64,000 bases of DNA from Cardinium endosymbiont cBtQ1 of Bemisia tabaci (lineage in GTDB: Bacteria; Bacteroidota; Bacteroidia; Cytophagales; Amoebophilaceae): positions 1 through 64,000 of the forward strand of contig NZ_CBQZ010000002.1 in NCBI RefSeq assembly GCF_000689375.1, read 5' to 3'. Positions 27,907 to 38,520 of this stretch are shown here, one piece after another. How positions within the stretch are numbered: the first letter of the stretch is position 1; every line of letters begins with the position of its first letter. The position numbers and the translations under genes were made by a program. The notes beneath the pieces were generated by a model. It did not search any database and was not told the DNA's origin. It was given only the letters and a program-made list of their open reading frames with translations.

Positions 27907-29100
27907 TTACGAACCATTTCTCAAGTTGTGTTTACTTAAAAATTCTGTTATCAAGGCTATAGCTTTTTTGTTTTGAAATAGCGTTTTACCATATTGCACT
28001 CTATAATCAGATAACATCAACATTAGATTCCAACAATGGAGCTGCTCTTTAGCAACATAGGTTTCTATATTCTTGGCATAAACAGGATCATTACTAGAAT
28101 CCACAATATTGTCAAAGCTAGGTCCTCTACATAGTTGACTTTTTATGGAAATCAGTATATCATGTACGCCATGCTTGTCTTGAGTAGCCAATAATGCATA
28201 ATGCTGATTCAGTTCCTCTACTTGCCTTTCATAGGCTTCTTCATAATCAAAATATTCAGATAGATTAGAAAGGTAACCACCTATAAGGAGTATAGGAATT
28301 TCGTGGTTTTCTTTGTCGTTCTTATTTTCACGTATGAATTTTTTGATACGTGTAATGCAGGTACTATTGCTACGCATATCGCTTAACCCTTTGAAGAGAA
28401 ACTTCGTAAATTTGTTGATGCAAAACCCATTGAGTAACCAAGCGGCTAGCTGCATATTGACTTGCGAAGTGTCCGGATGGCCTATAGCATTTAATCCTGA
28501 TTTTGCCTCTCTTGTAAACGCCTTTACATCAGCTACCTTATTGTCAAGTGCTTCTGTGCCATACAGCGGTGCATGAGCAGTAATTACAGCGGTAATGTTA
28601 AGGTCATTGCTATGATTAGCTGCCAATATACAACCCACTAAACCACCCTGGCTATAGCCAAATATACTAATCGGTAAAGCTTGAAGTGCTTCTTGATCAT
28701 GTTGCGGATAGGTATCACGTAGCATGGTTTGTATTTCTTTAACAACTTGTTTGCTTTGCGTCTCAATGGATAGATAGACCGATTTTAGCCCCTCTCTACA
28801 TTTTGGCTGAATGGTTAAAATATCTTCTCTAAATGCTTCCGCTACTGCTTCCTTGATTTTATCATTTTCAGAGGCATCCATGTTAAGACCATGTAACAAT
28901 ACCAGGACAAATTTAGGCAAAGGGGATATTGTTGCTGGATGATTCCGTTCAGCTGTGGCACAACTTGGAGTAGGTTGTCTTTGTTGGGTTGAACAACTCC
29001 TTACTGCCATTCGATGGTGTTGCTGGCAGTTGGTCAATGTGTAGGCTACCACCCAATGAAGGTATTTCTTGATATGGTATGGTACCATAGATTGCATCAA
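27907..29100 (-). CDS. Alpha/beta hydrolase, lipase/thioesterase-like, paralogue 2
   Basis: This 397-residue protein is related to the downstream neighbour throughout: VLVLLHGLNMDASEND, QPKCREGLKSVYLSIE, the nucleophile elbow IFGYSQGGLVG with Ser150, and HAPLYGTEAL. It has a 60-residue N-terminal extension with a hydrophobic segment and several Cys (VVAYTLTNC), which may be an export or lipidation signal. The Asp block KHGVHDILISIKSQL is kept, but the His-containing block LDHTYLPIVGSNHP of paralogue 1 has no counterpart, so catalysis may be altered or lost. A 103-base gap separates the two genes. Confidence 0.8.
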   Translation of the reverse strand: MMQSMVPYHIKKYLHWVVAYTLTNCQQHHRMAVRSCSTQQRQPTPSCATAERNHPATISPLPKFVLVLLHGLNMDASENDKIKEAVAEAFREDILTIQPKCREGLKSVYLSIETQSKQVVKEIQTMLRDTYPQHDQEALQALPISIFGYSQGGLVGCILAANHSNDLNITAVITAHAPLYGTEALDNKVADVKAFTREAKSGLNAIGHPDTSQVNMQLAAWLLNGFCINKFTKFLFKGLSDMRSNSTCITRIKKFIRENKNDKENHEIPILLIGGYLSNLSEYFDYEEAYERQVEELNQHYALLATQDKHGVHDILISIKSQLCRGPSFDNIVDSSNDPVYAKNIETYVAKEQLHCWNLMLMLSDYRVQYGKTLFQNKKAIALITEFLSKHNLRNGS

Positions 29101-29200
29101 AAATGATTTAGGTGATGGATTGGTTTAGGCCCAACCCATCATTATATTAGGTCATTTAAATAAATTTTCCTAAATCTTTTTATCGAATCGCACTATTATT

Positions 29201-31795
29201 TTAGGTAGTATTTGAGAATACTACGGATCCTTTCTGGTAACAAACAAGAATAGGCTGGTCTTTTGTCACCTGTCCAGATAGTAATGCTTTAGATAAACCA
29301 TTAAGTATAATGCGCTGCATCAATCGTTTGAGCGGCCTTGCGCCAAACTGCAAGCTATATCCTTCTTCTGCTAGGTAGTCTATAAGTGGCCCATCCATCT
29401 GAATGACTATGCCATTCTTTTGTAGGTCTCCTTTAAGCTTCTCTACCTGAATATGGACCACATCCTTAATAATCCCTTTAGAAAGGGGATTAAACATGAT
29501 GATTTCATCGATCCGGTTTAAAAACTCTGGACGCATTTGGCTTTGCAGCAATTGTAAGACCGCCGTCTTAGTCTCTTCCAAGCTTTCTTTAGAAGGCAAA
29601 TCTTCAATACCAGCAAACGCACTTTGAATAAGATGTGCACCTACATTACTGGTCATAATGATAATGGTATTTCTAAAATTTGCCGTTCTGCCCTTATTAT
29701 CCGTTAGTCTACCATCATCCAACACTTGCAATAGAATATTAAAAATATCGGGATGTGCTTTTTCTATTTCATCCAATAAAACTACGGAGTAGGGTTTGGT
29801 ACGTACGGCTTCTGTAAGTTGCCCTCCTTCATCATATCCTATGTAGCCTGGTGGCGCACCAATCAACCGACTAACTGCATGTTTTTCCTGGTATTCTGAC
29901 ATATCTATACGAATCATAGCCTGTTCATCGTTGAATAAAAATTGTGCCAGTGCTTTAGCGAGTTCCGTTTTACCTACACCAGTAGTACCTAAAAAAATAA
30001 AAGAACCAATAGGCTTACGAGGATCTTGTAATTCAGCACGGCTTCTACGCACTGCTTCAGCAATAACCTGAATAGCTTCTCCTTGACCGGCGACGCTTTG
30101 GGCCAGTACAGCCTCTAGCTGTAGTAATTTTTCGCGTTCGTCTTGTAGCATTTTAGAAACAGGAATACCAGTCCTTTGCGCTATAATTTCAGCAATATCC
30201 TCTTGCGTGACTTCTTCTTTAAAAAGTGGGCTAGTCTCACGAAGTGCTTCTATCTTTTCTTGTAAAGCTTTGAGTTTTTTTTCTGCTTCTATAAGCTTTC
30301 CGTATCGAATTTCTGCAACCTTACCATAGTCAAAATTCCGCTCAGCTTGTTCAGCATCCAAACGCAGTTGTTCAATTTGTTTTTTCTGCGCACGAATACC
30401 CTCCACAATAGACTTATCATTTTCCCATTTTGCCTTGAGGGTTTGTTTTGTTTCATTTAGCTCCTCAATGGTTTTAGACAATTCTTCCAACTTTAGAGTG
30501 TCTTTTTCTTTTCGAATTGCTTCTCTTTCAATTTCTAATTCGGTAATTTTTCTTTGTATTTGGTCTAAGTCTACAGGAACAGCATCCAAATCAATCCGCT
30601 TTTTAGCAGCTGCTTCATCCATTACATCTATCGCTTTATCAGGCAGAAAACCTGGTAAATAACGGTCAGATAGGCGCACAGTTCCGATCACTGCATTGTC
30701 TTTAATATGTACACCATGATGGAGCTCATATTTGGGCTTTATGCCTCGTATAATAGAAACAGCATGTTCTTGGCTGGGCTCATCTACCATTACGACTTGA
30801 AACCTTCTTTCTAGGGCTTTATCTTTCTCTATGTACTTTTGGTATTCTTTTAGCGTAGTGGCACCAATAGCGTGTAGTGCTCCACGCGCAAGCGCTGGTT
30901 TAAGTAGATTCGCTGCATCCATGGCCCCCTCTCCAGAGGCACCTGCCCCAATAAGCATGTGGATTTCATCGATAAAAAGAATAAACTCCCCGTTGGAATC
31001 CACAACTTCTTTAATGACTGCCTTAAGCCGTTCTTCAAACTCGCCTTTGTATTTGGCGCCAGCAATCAAAAGACCTAAGTCTAATGCAAAAATAATCTTA
31101 GATTTCATGTTTTCAGGGACGTCACCAGCTACAATTCTTTGCGCCAATCCTTCTACAATAGCTGTTTTACCTACACCTGGCTCTCCAATTAATAGGGGAT
31201 TACTTTTCGTTCTACGTGAAATAATTTGTACCGTTCTTCGAGATTCTTCATCACGTCCAATCACTGGATCTATTTTGCCTTCTTTAACCAATTGATTTAA
31301 GTTTTTTGCATAACGTTCCAATGATCTATACTTAGACTCTGCACTAGGGTCGGTGACCTTATGGGTACCCCGTAAGGCTTGAATGGCTTGTAGCAACGGA
31401 GCTTCTGCGATGCCGTGCTTTTTCATTAATGTTGCCGTTTGATCTTTACCCGAACAAAGACTTAAAAGTAAATGGTCTACTGCGACAAAGTCATCGCCTA
31501 ATTTTTTCTTGTAACTTTCTGCTTCACGAAGGGTAACATCCATATTGGGTGATAAATAAGGCTGCTGACCAGATGCTTTTGGATAGGTTTGGATGAGTTT
31601 ATCTAATGCTTCTTCTAAAGGCGTTAAGGCAATTTGAAGTTGCTTGATAAGAAAAGTAACATGTGTTTCATTACTGATTAAAATGGCCTTCAATAAGTGA
31701 CCATTTTCAATCGTAAGTTGTTGGTTTTTTTCCGCTACTGCTATAGCGCTTTGTATCGCTTCTTGTGCTTTAATAGTATATTTTCTAGGGTCCAT
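29201..31795 (-). CDS. clpB: ATP-dependent disaggregase ClpB
   Basis: This 864-residue Hsp100 chaperone resolubilises protein aggregates with DnaK. The N-terminal Clp repeats span residues 1-145. NBD1 has Walker A GEPGVGKT (around 205) and Walker [13 protein letters not shown]. The coiled-coil M domain (about 400-525, rich in Glu/Lys/Leu) separates ClpB from ClpA/ClpC. NBD2 has Walker [16 protein letters not shown] and [18 protein letters not shown], followed by the C-terminal domain ([21 protein letters not shown]). The length is normal. It is monocistronic, with an IS pile-up upstream. Confidence 0.97.
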   Translation of the reverse strand: MDPRKYTIKAQEAIQSAIAVAEKNQQLTIENGHLLKAILISNETHVTFLIKQLQIALTPLEEALDKLIQTYPKASGQQPYLSPNMDVTLREAESYKKKLGDDFVAVDHLLLSLCSGKDQTATLMKKHGIAEAPLLQAIQALRGTHKVTDPSAESKYRSLERYAKNLNQLVKEGKIDPVIGRDEESRRTVQIISRRTKSNPLLIGEPGVGKTAIVEGLAQRIVAGDVPENMKSKIIFALDLGLLIAGAKYKGEFEERLKAVIKEVVDSNGEFILFIDEIHMLIGAGASGEGAMDAANLLKPALARGALHAIGATTLKEYQKYIEKDKALERRFQVVMVDEPSQEHAVSIIRGIKPKYELHHGVHIKDNAVIGTVRLSDRYLPGFLPDKAIDVMDEAAAKKRIDLDAVPVDLDQIQRKITELEIEREAIRKEKDTLKLEELSKTIEELNETKQTLKAKWENDKSIVEGIRAQKKQIEQLRLDAEQAERNFDYGKVAEIRYGKLIEAEKKLKALQEKIEALRETSPLFKEEVTQEDIAEIIAQRTGIPVSKMLQDEREKLLQLEAVLAQSVAGQGEAIQVIAEAVRRSRAELQDPRKPIGSFIFLGTTGVGKTELAKALAQFLFNDEQAMIRIDMSEYQEKHAVSRLIGAPPGYIGYDEGGQLTEAVRTKPYSVVLLDEIEKAHPDIFNILLQVLDDGRLTDNKGRTANFRNTIIIMTSNVGAHLIQSAFAGIEDLPSKESLEETKTAVLQLLQSQMRPEFLNRIDEIIMFNPLSKGIIKDVVHIQVEKLKGDLQKNGIVIQMDGPLIDYLAEEGYSLQFGARPLKRLMQRIILNGLSKALLSGQVTKDQPILVCYQKGSVVFSNTT

Positions 31796-32535
31796 AATGT
31801 TTGTTATTTATCATTATTTAACACTTTGATGTTAAATATACCATTTTTTTGTAAAAGGGTTCAGACTATTGATCTATCTATACTGGATAACATTTGATGG
31901 TACAAATTAACCACTATACTACAGATCCAACGTTTTGTATCTGTCTACGGAAAGTGCATGAGATAGATAGATAACCTGAACTCTGGATTAGAATTATTGT
32001 AAACCAGTTGTATATATATTAGCTATAGCCGGTTTTTTCTCTTTTAGCCCATAAGCAGTAATACCAGCTATTAAATTGACAATAAAATTAGGTATGCTTC
32101 TGTGTCTAGAGTGTTCTATTTGGCTAATATTTTTAAGCTGATCGATAATGATTTCAATGATGGATCTCTTTCGAAGCATTAATTTATCCCATAATGTCAT
32201 AAAAGCATTTTTCATATTTTTCTTGATATGGGTAATGAGCTCTATTCCTTTTTCCATAAGTTTTTCAAATAATTCTTTGCTGATATATCCTTTATCCGAG
32301 AATACTTTACCGATTAAATTTTTGCATAAACTTTTTGCAGGGAATCTATCCTTGACCCTACCTGGGGTAAGTGTAAAATTCATAATTTCACCTAAATCAT
32401 TTACAATCAAATGTAACTTGAACCCAAAAAACCAGCCAGTCGTTGTTTTACCTTTAGTAGCTATTGATTTAAATACTTTGTTAGAACAAGCCCTTTGTAC
32501 CTTACAAACTTTAATGGCTCTTGAATCCATAAAAT

Positions 32536-33821
32536 GAGACCGTTGCAATAGATAGTTATTGTAATTTTTGATAAGTTTCTAGTGTTATTTTTTGTGGTTT
32601 TTATGGTTAAGGATGCATAAAAATCATTATTTATTGATTTTCAAGTTAATTTTTGTTCATTTTAGATATACCATCCCCCTAAAAACCCTTTAAAATGATA
32701 TTTGGGGCCCTATATAAATTATAGGCTATAGCTTCCATAACATGTTGCGTATGGGTTTTTTCCAGTCCTATATAACGAGCTCCTGCACTACGGAACCAAC
32801 GCTTAATATTACCAAATACCCGCTCTACTTTATAGCGCGTCTTGGATACCAATTTATTGAAACGTTTAGCAGTAGGTGATAAGGGATGGTTTTTAGTAGC
32901 TTTCTTTTGAATAGCTGATTTTAAGCTTTTTTTCTTTAATAAAGTTTCGTTCGGTAACCCGCTATAGCCTTTATCTCCATAGAGCCTGCTGCCTGCTTTT
33001 AAGGATACTTTATCCAATAATATGGGTAAATGGGCACCATCATGATTAGATGCCTTTGTGGTACTGACTGCCAGCACTAAACCTTCTTTACTTTCTACAA
33101 GGACATGGCGTTTATAGCCATAGTAAAGATCATGACCTTTTTTGGTCCAACTAGCTTCTTGATCTACCCCTTTTTGATAACTATGGGATACCGATATAGT
33201 ACCATCTTCATGCAAATTATAGCTTTTTTTACCTTTGGGACCTCTAGAAGTAGGCGTTATAGAGGCGTCAATAACTGCACCATGTTGAACCAGTACAACA
33301 TGACTCGATAACTGATTATTAATTATTGTTAATAACCTATCTAAAGCCTTCTTTTCCGTAAGAGCAGTCCTAAATCTGCTTAATACACTATGATCTGGAA
33401 CTGAATTATCCATCGATATACCACAAAACCTGCTAAATGTAATACGATCATTTACCTCTTCTTCGACTTGGTAGTCACTTAATCCATACCACTGTTCAAG
33501 CAAAAGCATTTTAAATAAAAGAAGGGGACTATAGGCAGGTTTGCCTGACAAACGTAAGCCTTTCGGATAATAAATACAAAGCTCTTTTTCTACTGATGAC
33601 CAATTAATTAGATTATTTATTTGATTAAAAAAGGTATGCTTGCATTTACGGAGACTAGCTGATATATCTCCAAAAGATAACTGGCTACTTGTTTTTATTG
33701 CCATAACTATATCATCAAAAAACTAAATAAAAACTTTCATATAAAAACTAAAAATTAACTATTTCATAAATATAAAAGTACTTGTTTAATACAAATCTTA
33801 AAAGTCTATTGCAACGGTCTC
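32536..33821 (-). mobile_element. IS5-group element, copy 1, intact, inserted in IS982
   Basis: This 1286-bp element is bounded by GAGACCGTTGCAATAGA and its inverted copy. The flanks are direct repeats AAAAT (32531-32535 and 33822-33826), the target duplication. The uninterrupted IS982 at 54 kb shows the empty site with a single copy of that pentamer, which confirms the element ends and the 5-bp duplication. Confidence 0.95.
32679..33704 (-). CDS. IS5-family (IS5-group) transposase, intact
   Basis: This 341-residue transposase has the IS5-group layout: an N-terminal DUF772 region (YSPLLLFKMLLLEQWYGLSD, SVPDHSVLSRFR) and the DDE_Tnp_1 core with Asp in GAVIDASITP, Asp in LYGDKGYSG and Glu in YKVERVFGNIKRW. 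The frame is complete. The otherwise near-identical copy at 52627 has lost one A from an A7 run, so this is the only copy in the window likely to make full-length protein. Confidence 0.95.
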   Translation of the reverse strand: MAIKTSSQLSFGDISASLRKCKHTFFNQINNLINWSSVEKELCIYYPKGLRLSGKPAYSPLLLFKMLLLEQWYGLSDYQVEEEVNDRITFSRFCGISMDNSVPDHSVLSRFRTALTEKKALDRLLTIINNQLSSHVVLVQHGAVIDASITPTSRGPKGKKSYNLHEDGTISVSHSYQKGVDQEASWTKKGHDLYYGYKRHVLVESKEGLVLAVSTTKASNHDGAHLPILLDKVSLKAGSRLYGDKGYSGLPNETLLKKKSLKSAIQKKATKNHPLSPTAKRFNKLVSKTRYKVERVFGNIKRWFRSAGARYIGLEKTHTQHVMEAIAYNLYRAPNIILKGF

Positions 33822-34267
33822 AAAATAACAACCTGTTCTTGTCTTAGAAAGACTATGCGTAAAGAAATACATAGGAACTAACGTTCTTTTTACTAGTGAT
33901 ATGAATCTATTATAGCTCACTAATGTTCTAAACTCACTTGAGTGAAATTGCTCTAAATGAAGATAATACAACTTAAAATTTCTAAAACCTATTAGATGAA
34001 AAGCAATTAGTATAGTCATTATTTCGCTTAAGTTAAGAGAACAAGTTCTAGTGGGTTTTCTTGTGGGCTCTGTTAACAGCTTTTTCTCCATATAAGGCAT
34101 AAATTTTATTAAAAACTCATCTACCATATAATATATTTCTACTAATTTGTCTACATTCATAAGCGGCTCCTTTAGTTTTTAGAGGTAATTTTCAATCACC
34201 TAAATTTAAAACTCAAAGAAGCTTCTTTATACGCAAATATGAAAATCTAATCCAGAGTTCAGGTTAT

Positions 34268-34768
34268 AACTATTTACTAGCCCCCTACTGGGTGGATACA
34301 GGTAAAACAAAGAAAGTACATGTAAATGAATCAAATAAAGTATGGAGTGGAGATATTACCTATATTCGTACCAATGGTGGATTTATGTATTTTTCAGCTG
34401 TAATAGATTGGCATAGCAAAGCGATACTCAGCTATAGATTGTCTAACGTTATGGATTCAAATTTGGTCACAGATACTTTATAAGATGCACTTAGTAAATA
34501 TCCTGCTCCAGAGTTCTTTAATAGTGATCAAGGTAGTCAGTATACTACTCATAATCATACAAATTTATTAAAGAATCATGGCATTAAAATTTCTATGAAT
34601 GGAAAAGGTAGGAGTATTGATAACATTGTGATGGAGAGATTCTTTAGAACGCTAAAATATGATTTTATCTTTTTGAATGATTTCAAAACTATTAAAGACC
34701 TAAAAGAGGGGATTAATGGTTACATTACTAAGTATAATTATCAAAGATTTCATTCTAGTATTAATTAG
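34268..34768 (+). pseudogene. IS3-family OrfB transposase relic
   Basis: The frame encodes the integrase core of an IS3-type OrfB: VHVNESNKVWSGDITYIRT (first Asp), AVIDWHSKAILSY, FFNSDQGSQYTTH (second Asp) and GRSIDNIVMERFFRTLKYD (Glu), ending NYQRFHSSIN. An in-frame TAA (34481-34483) interrupts it. It has lost its N-terminal part at the IS982 end (34265) and its C-terminal end at the inverted repeat of the next element (34771). Confidence 0.88.
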
Positions 34769-34770
34769 TC

Positions 34771-36322
34771 GGCCCTGAAATACCATATAATTATTTGTTA
34801 ATCAGCAAATAAATGGTTTAATTTATATATGGTTAATAACCAGTTTTTAGGTTGTTTTGTATAAAAAGCTTGCAAAATAAGGATGAAATCTAAGAAAATA
34901 AATAATAGCCTTGAGCGTTTGTTTGAGCAACGCTTATCTAGTTTTCTCAACCCGAAACATCCATTATTCCAGTTATCTGATTCGATTCCTTTTCACTCCT
35001 TATCATCAGATTTAGACCGCGGTTTTAGCTATGGACCTGGTCAACCTCCTTTGCCTATTCGTTTAATTATAGGTCTTCTCATTATCAGTCATATGTATAA
35101 TATTTCTGATGAACAAGTAGTGGTTAGATGGGTAGAAAACCCTTATTGGCAATACTTTTGTGGATATGATTATTTTCAGTTTAAGATGCCTTGTAACCCC
35201 AGTTCATTGACCCGTTGGCGCCATAGATTAGGTCAAGAAGGTCTCAATAAGATTTTATCTATGACTATAGACTTAGCGCTAAAAAAAAAGTAAGTGACCC
35301 GAAAACGAAACTTGAAAAAGTTAATAGCTGATACTACTGTAATGGAGAAAAATAATCCGTTACCCAACTGACTCTTCTTTGCTTAATAAATCCAGAGAAA
35401 AATTAGGTCAGTATAGCCAAGAAAACAGGTATTAAACTGCGTCAAACTTATCAGCGTTTAGGTCTATCTATCAAACGTAAAGTTGATTGCTATGCTCATG
35501 CTAAACAGTATAAACGTTTATCTAAAGGCATTAAAACATTAAAAACCTATCTTGGTAGAGTAGTCAGAGATGTAGAACGTTCTATACAATCCTCTGATGA
35601 TCTAATACGGAATCAATTTACCAATCTACTATCTATAAGTAAAAAACTTATAAACCAATCAAAAAAAGTAAAGATAAAATTTATAGCATCCATGAACCAT
35701 CCGTCTACTGTGTTAAGTAAAGGTAAGTCTAAACATCCTTATGAGTTTGGTTGCAAGGTACAATTTACAGTAACGCATAAAAAAGGTTTAATTGTTTCAA
35801 CAGAAGCAATACATCCTAATGCTTACGATGGCCATACTTTGCAGAAGAGTTTATTACAAGCCGAGCAATTATCTGGTACCAAAGTAAAGTATGCTTTTGT
35901 AGATAAAGCCTACCGGGGTAATAATATACCTGTTAGTGAATGTAATATATTTATAAGTGGTTAGTAAAAGGGGAATAACGCCTGCTACTAAAAAAGCTAT
36001 AAAAAGAAGATCTTCTATTGAACCGCATATTGGTCATATGAAATCCGATGGTAAATTATCTGTTAACTATTTGAAAGGTATTCTAGGAGATAAACTTAAC
36101 GTTATTTTATGTGCTATTGCTCATAACCTACGACTGATTACAAGAAAGTTATTCTTAACACACTCACAATCACATAAATTAAAACCTATATAATTAAAAT
36201 TCTTAATCCAAAACCAGTTATACCTATATCTTGGGTAGGAAAAATAGAGCGCCTGCTAAACCATAAATATTGTAAAAAAAGATCCATTCAATAAATTTAT
36301 TCAAAAATAATATTTCAGGGCC
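34771..36322 (+). mobile_element. Degenerate IS5-group element (second type)
   Basis: The inverted repeats GGCCCTGAAATA (34771) and TATTTCAGGGCC (ending 36322) bound about 1.55 kb. The repeats may extend outward by AGTC/GACT. The left neighbour is an IS3 relic and the right neighbour an IS6 relic, so no unbroken target is left to show a clean duplication. Confidence 0.85.
34883..36193 (+). pseudogene. IS5-group transposase with several frame breaks
   Basis: The N-terminal 136 residues (PPLPIRLIIGLLIISHMYN, NPSSLTRWRHRLGQEG) read to 35293. The text then continues across several frames: a KLIADTTVMEKN-like block near 35320 (first Asp), an uninterrupted stretch of about 100 codons around 35420-35690, YAFVDKAYRGNN (second Asp) near 35890, and RRSSIEPHIGHMKSDGKLS (Glu) ending at 36193. 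At least three breaks are present, so the gene is dead. It is a different element from the IS5-group copies at 32.7 and 52.6 kb. Confidence 0.88.
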
Positions 36323-36323
36323 G

Positions 36324-36626
36324 ACTATTTAAAGCATCAAGAGCAGCTTTATTACTACCACTTTTGTCAACTACTACTTTGTATGGAGTATTATTCTCTC
36401 TGATAGCCTTACTAAAAAAAGAAAGAGCTGAAGACTTGTCTCTATGTTCACTTAGAAAAAAGTCAACTGTATCTCCATAACGATCCACTGCTCTATATAA
36501 ATAGATCCATTTCCCGTTTAGTTTAACTAAAGTTTTATCCATTCTCCAACTACTACCAACTGTTCGTTTCCTTTTTCTTACTTCTTGATCTATTTTAATG
36601 CTTTTTTCAGACAGACGCAACAGAAC
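36324..36626 (-). pseudogene. IS6-family transposase fragment, diverged isoform
   Basis: About 95 codons match the middle of the IS6 transposase at 2180 but with many substitutions (DQEVRKRKRTVGSSWRMDKTLVKL, split here by gaps, and VVVDKSGSNKAALDALN). The first catalytic block reads MDKT instead of MDET. The outer end ACGCAACAGAACC (about 36613-36625) is a mutated IS6 terminus. The C-terminal part is missing, cut at the repeat of the adjacent element. A C-terminal fragment of a similar isoform lies at 39.5 kb. Confidence 0.8.
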
Positions 36627-36638
36627 CCCCTGTTGAAC

Positions 36639-37586
36639 CTAAATAAGCTTTTTTTGTTTTAAACGATTCCATTCTTGCATAAATAAACCCGTTCTTAGCG
36701 CATTATCTGAAATAATAATTTCTTTTAGATTACATGCTTTAATAATCACTTTAATAAGGACAGAAGATAATGGAATTAGCTTTAAAAAAACAGGTTCAAC
36801 AGCAAGCTGTTTTTGCCAAATATCTACAGGCGTGGTTCGTATAATTTCATAAATTTTAAAAAACTGCTCTGCAGAGACTCTTTTTATATTACTATTTGTT
36901 TCAATAGCTGAAGCACCATAGTAAGATGTATATAACATTAGTAATGTACGAAAAGCACCAGAACTTCCAACAAGTTGACTGGGCCTATATAGCTTCGTTT
37001 CAACAAAAAGCTGTGCCAAAGCAGTGCGGTAATAGTCTTCTAAAAGCGCTACTTGAAGGGGCGTAATAGGCGCATTATAGGGAAATTGAGCAGCAACACG
37101 ACGTACACCTAATCTAAAACTTCCTGCCCACAACGATTCTAAATGGTTAAAAATAATACACTCTACACTCCCTCCGCCTATATCAACAATTAAGCTATTC
37201 CTATCTGTTAATCCACAAGAAGAACCAACACCCTGGTAGATTAACATAGCTTCGTCTATACCAGAAATAATTTCTACTTGAATATCGGTTTCAGAACAAA
37301 TTGCTTTAATGACTTCAGCTGCATTAGGTGCATCACGTAAGAGACTTGTAGCCTTGGCAACCATAAAGCGGACTCCTTCTGCATCTAACTTTTTTCTAAT
37401 GGCTACCATTGTATCTACAATATTTTTTTGTTCTTCTAATGAGATACGAATAGAATCTAGGGGTTCTTGAGCCGTAGCTCTTATAATTTTTTCTTCGTAA
37501 AGTACGGTATACTTTTCTCGATCAATTTCCCCTACTAAAACATTTATAACACTAGTACCCAAATCAATAACCGCTAATTTCGACAT
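36639..37586 (-). CDS. ppx: Ppx/GppA-type exopolyphosphatase
   Basis: This protein of about 315 residues has the ASKHA fold of the Ppx/GppA phosphatases, which cut phosphate from polyphosphate or convert pppGpp to ppGpp. Blocks are LAVIDLGTSVINVLV (first phosphate loop), ATSLLRDAPNA, IISGIDEAMLIYQGV, and LIVDIGGGSVECIIF (second loop, catalytic Glu upstream). Only the short two-domain form is present, without the C-terminal HD extension of long Ppx, as is common in Bacteroidetes. I use the ATG at 37586 (MSKLAV). An ATG at 37598 would add MVII. It is the last gene of prmC-barrel-ppx on the minus strand. Confidence 0.88.
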   Translation of the reverse strand: MSKLAVIDLGTSVINVLVGEIDREKYTVLYEEKIIRATAQEPLDSIRISLEEQKNIVDTMVAIRKKLDAEGVRFMVAKATSLLRDAPNAAEVIKAICSETDIQVEIISGIDEAMLIYQGVGSSCGLTDRNSLIVDIGGGSVECIIFNHLESLWAGSFRLGVRRVAAQFPYNAPITPLQVALLEDYYRTALAQLFVETKLYRPSQLVGSSGAFRTLLMLYTSYYGASAIETNSNIKRVSAEQFFKIYEIIRTTPVDIWQKQLAVEPVFLKLIPLSSVLIKVIIKACNLKEIIISDNALRTGLFMQEWNRLKQKKLI

Positions 37587-37640
37587 AATAATTACCATTA
37601 AAAAGCTGTTTTACTGATTATTTTATTAAATACCATAAAA

Positions 37641-38486
37641 CTAAAAAACTACTTTCTTTTCGAGGAATGAGATACTCCATTTTAGATACAATGTTAGATC
37701 GGGCATTAGTTTGTTTACTTTTCTACCGTAACCTGGAATATAGTTGAATCCCTGAGTATTTTTGGACGAATGAAAAAGATAGGCCATTCCAAGCCGCATC
37801 CCTCCATAAAGTTGAGATACCAATCTACACTCAGAGCCTCCAACCAACTGAATCCAACTTGCTGTAAGGGGCTTGGACCAAGAAGTTCGAGGGTTATTAG
37901 AAGAGGTAGGGTCATACCGGCTATGCCCATAAGCGATACCATAATAAGCATTGGTAAGCGGATTAGGGTGGATTACATATAGTAGCGCTACTAAACCATA
38001 GTATCCAGTTGATTTATCATTACAATCTTTTTCTTGCAGCTGACAAGATTCATAGGCTGCATCAATGGAGAACTGTATTGGACCAATCGAATGGCAGTCA
38101 ATACCTACTCCATAGTTTTTTTTTCTACTTTTCCACACATTTTTCAACCATTCAAACCAATTTAACCTTATCCCAACATCCTGTAAAATAGGTGTATAAT
38201 TGGCCACGTGCACAGTTTTAGCGACCAAAGAAAGCTGTAAAAGATCCATAACATTTCTATGTGCTACCCTTACCAAAGGATATCCCCCTTTTTCTATCTG
38301 GGTACCCTCTTTTTTTGAAAACCTATTGGCTATTTCTAGATCAGCATCTGCTTGCGCTTGCTGAAAGCGCAAGCTATGGGTATCAACCATAGAGCTATTT
38401 TTTGGATTAGCTCCAAAGACTGTAATACTAAAAAATATATAGACAATAGCAATACGTAAGATCTTTATGGCTAATGCACACTCCAT
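37641..38486 (-). CDS. Putative exported barrel protein, function unknown
   Basis: This 281-residue protein starts with a hydrophobic signal-like stretch (residues 8-25, LRIAIVYIFFSITVFGA). The mature part has features of a small outer-membrane barrel: short amphipathic strands with aromatic ends (VGIRLNWFEWL, YGVGIDCHSIGPIQFSIDAAYES, YYGLVALLYVIHPNPLTNAYYGIAYGH in pieces), a Gly-rich strand LYGGMRLGMAYLF and a final LTLYLKWSISFLEKK. It may belong to the Bacteroidetes DUF6048-like barrels, but I cannot confirm this. It sits 34 bases after prmC and about 50 bases before ppx. Confidence 0.65.
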   Translation of the reverse strand: MECALAIKILRIAIVYIFFSITVFGANPKNSSMVDTHSLRFQQAQADADLEIANRFSKKEGTQIEKGGYPLVRVAHRNVMDLLQLSLVAKTVHVANYTPILQDVGIRLNWFEWLKNVWKSRKKNYGVGIDCHSIGPIQFSIDAAYESCQLQEKDCNDKSTGYYGLVALLYVIHPNPLTNAYYGIAYGHSRYDPTSSNNPRTSWSKPLTASWIQLVGGSECRLVSQLYGGMRLGMAYLFHSSKNTQGFNYIPGYGRKVNKLMPDLTLYLKWSISFLEKKVVF

Positions 38487-38520
38487 AGTTAAAATACCAA
38501 TATTTACATTAAATCTACAC

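Larger units (their letters stand above)
31994..34160 (-). pseudogene. IS982-family transposase interrupted by another IS
   Basis: The N-terminal part (start 34160, MNVDKLVEIYY, about 114 residues up to TRTGCYF) and the C-terminal part (from FMDSRAIKVCKV to the stop at 31994) join in frame once the inserted element is removed. The catalytic residues of the IS982 DDE core lie in the C-terminal part: Asp in MDSRAIKV, Asp in SDKGYIS and Glu in the RSIIEIIIDQLKN region. Except for the insertion this copy reads through, unlike the copy at 53.9 kb, which has a one-base insertion. Confidence 0.9.
31973..34265 (-). mobile_element. IS982-family element, copy 1, split by an IS5-group element
   Basis: The terminal repeats are AACCTGAACTCTGGATTAGA at 31973 and its complement ending at 34265. 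Removing the inserted 1286-bp element and one 5-bp target copy leaves 1002 bp. The second copy at 53841-54843 is 1003 bp and in the opposite orientation. Both halves of the transposase are on the minus strand. Confidence 0.92.

Noticed and set aside
30831-31295. 154-codon plus-strand frame antisense to clpB
   Set aside because: It lies fully within the conserved ClpB NBD1 coding region and reflects codon bias of the opposite strand.
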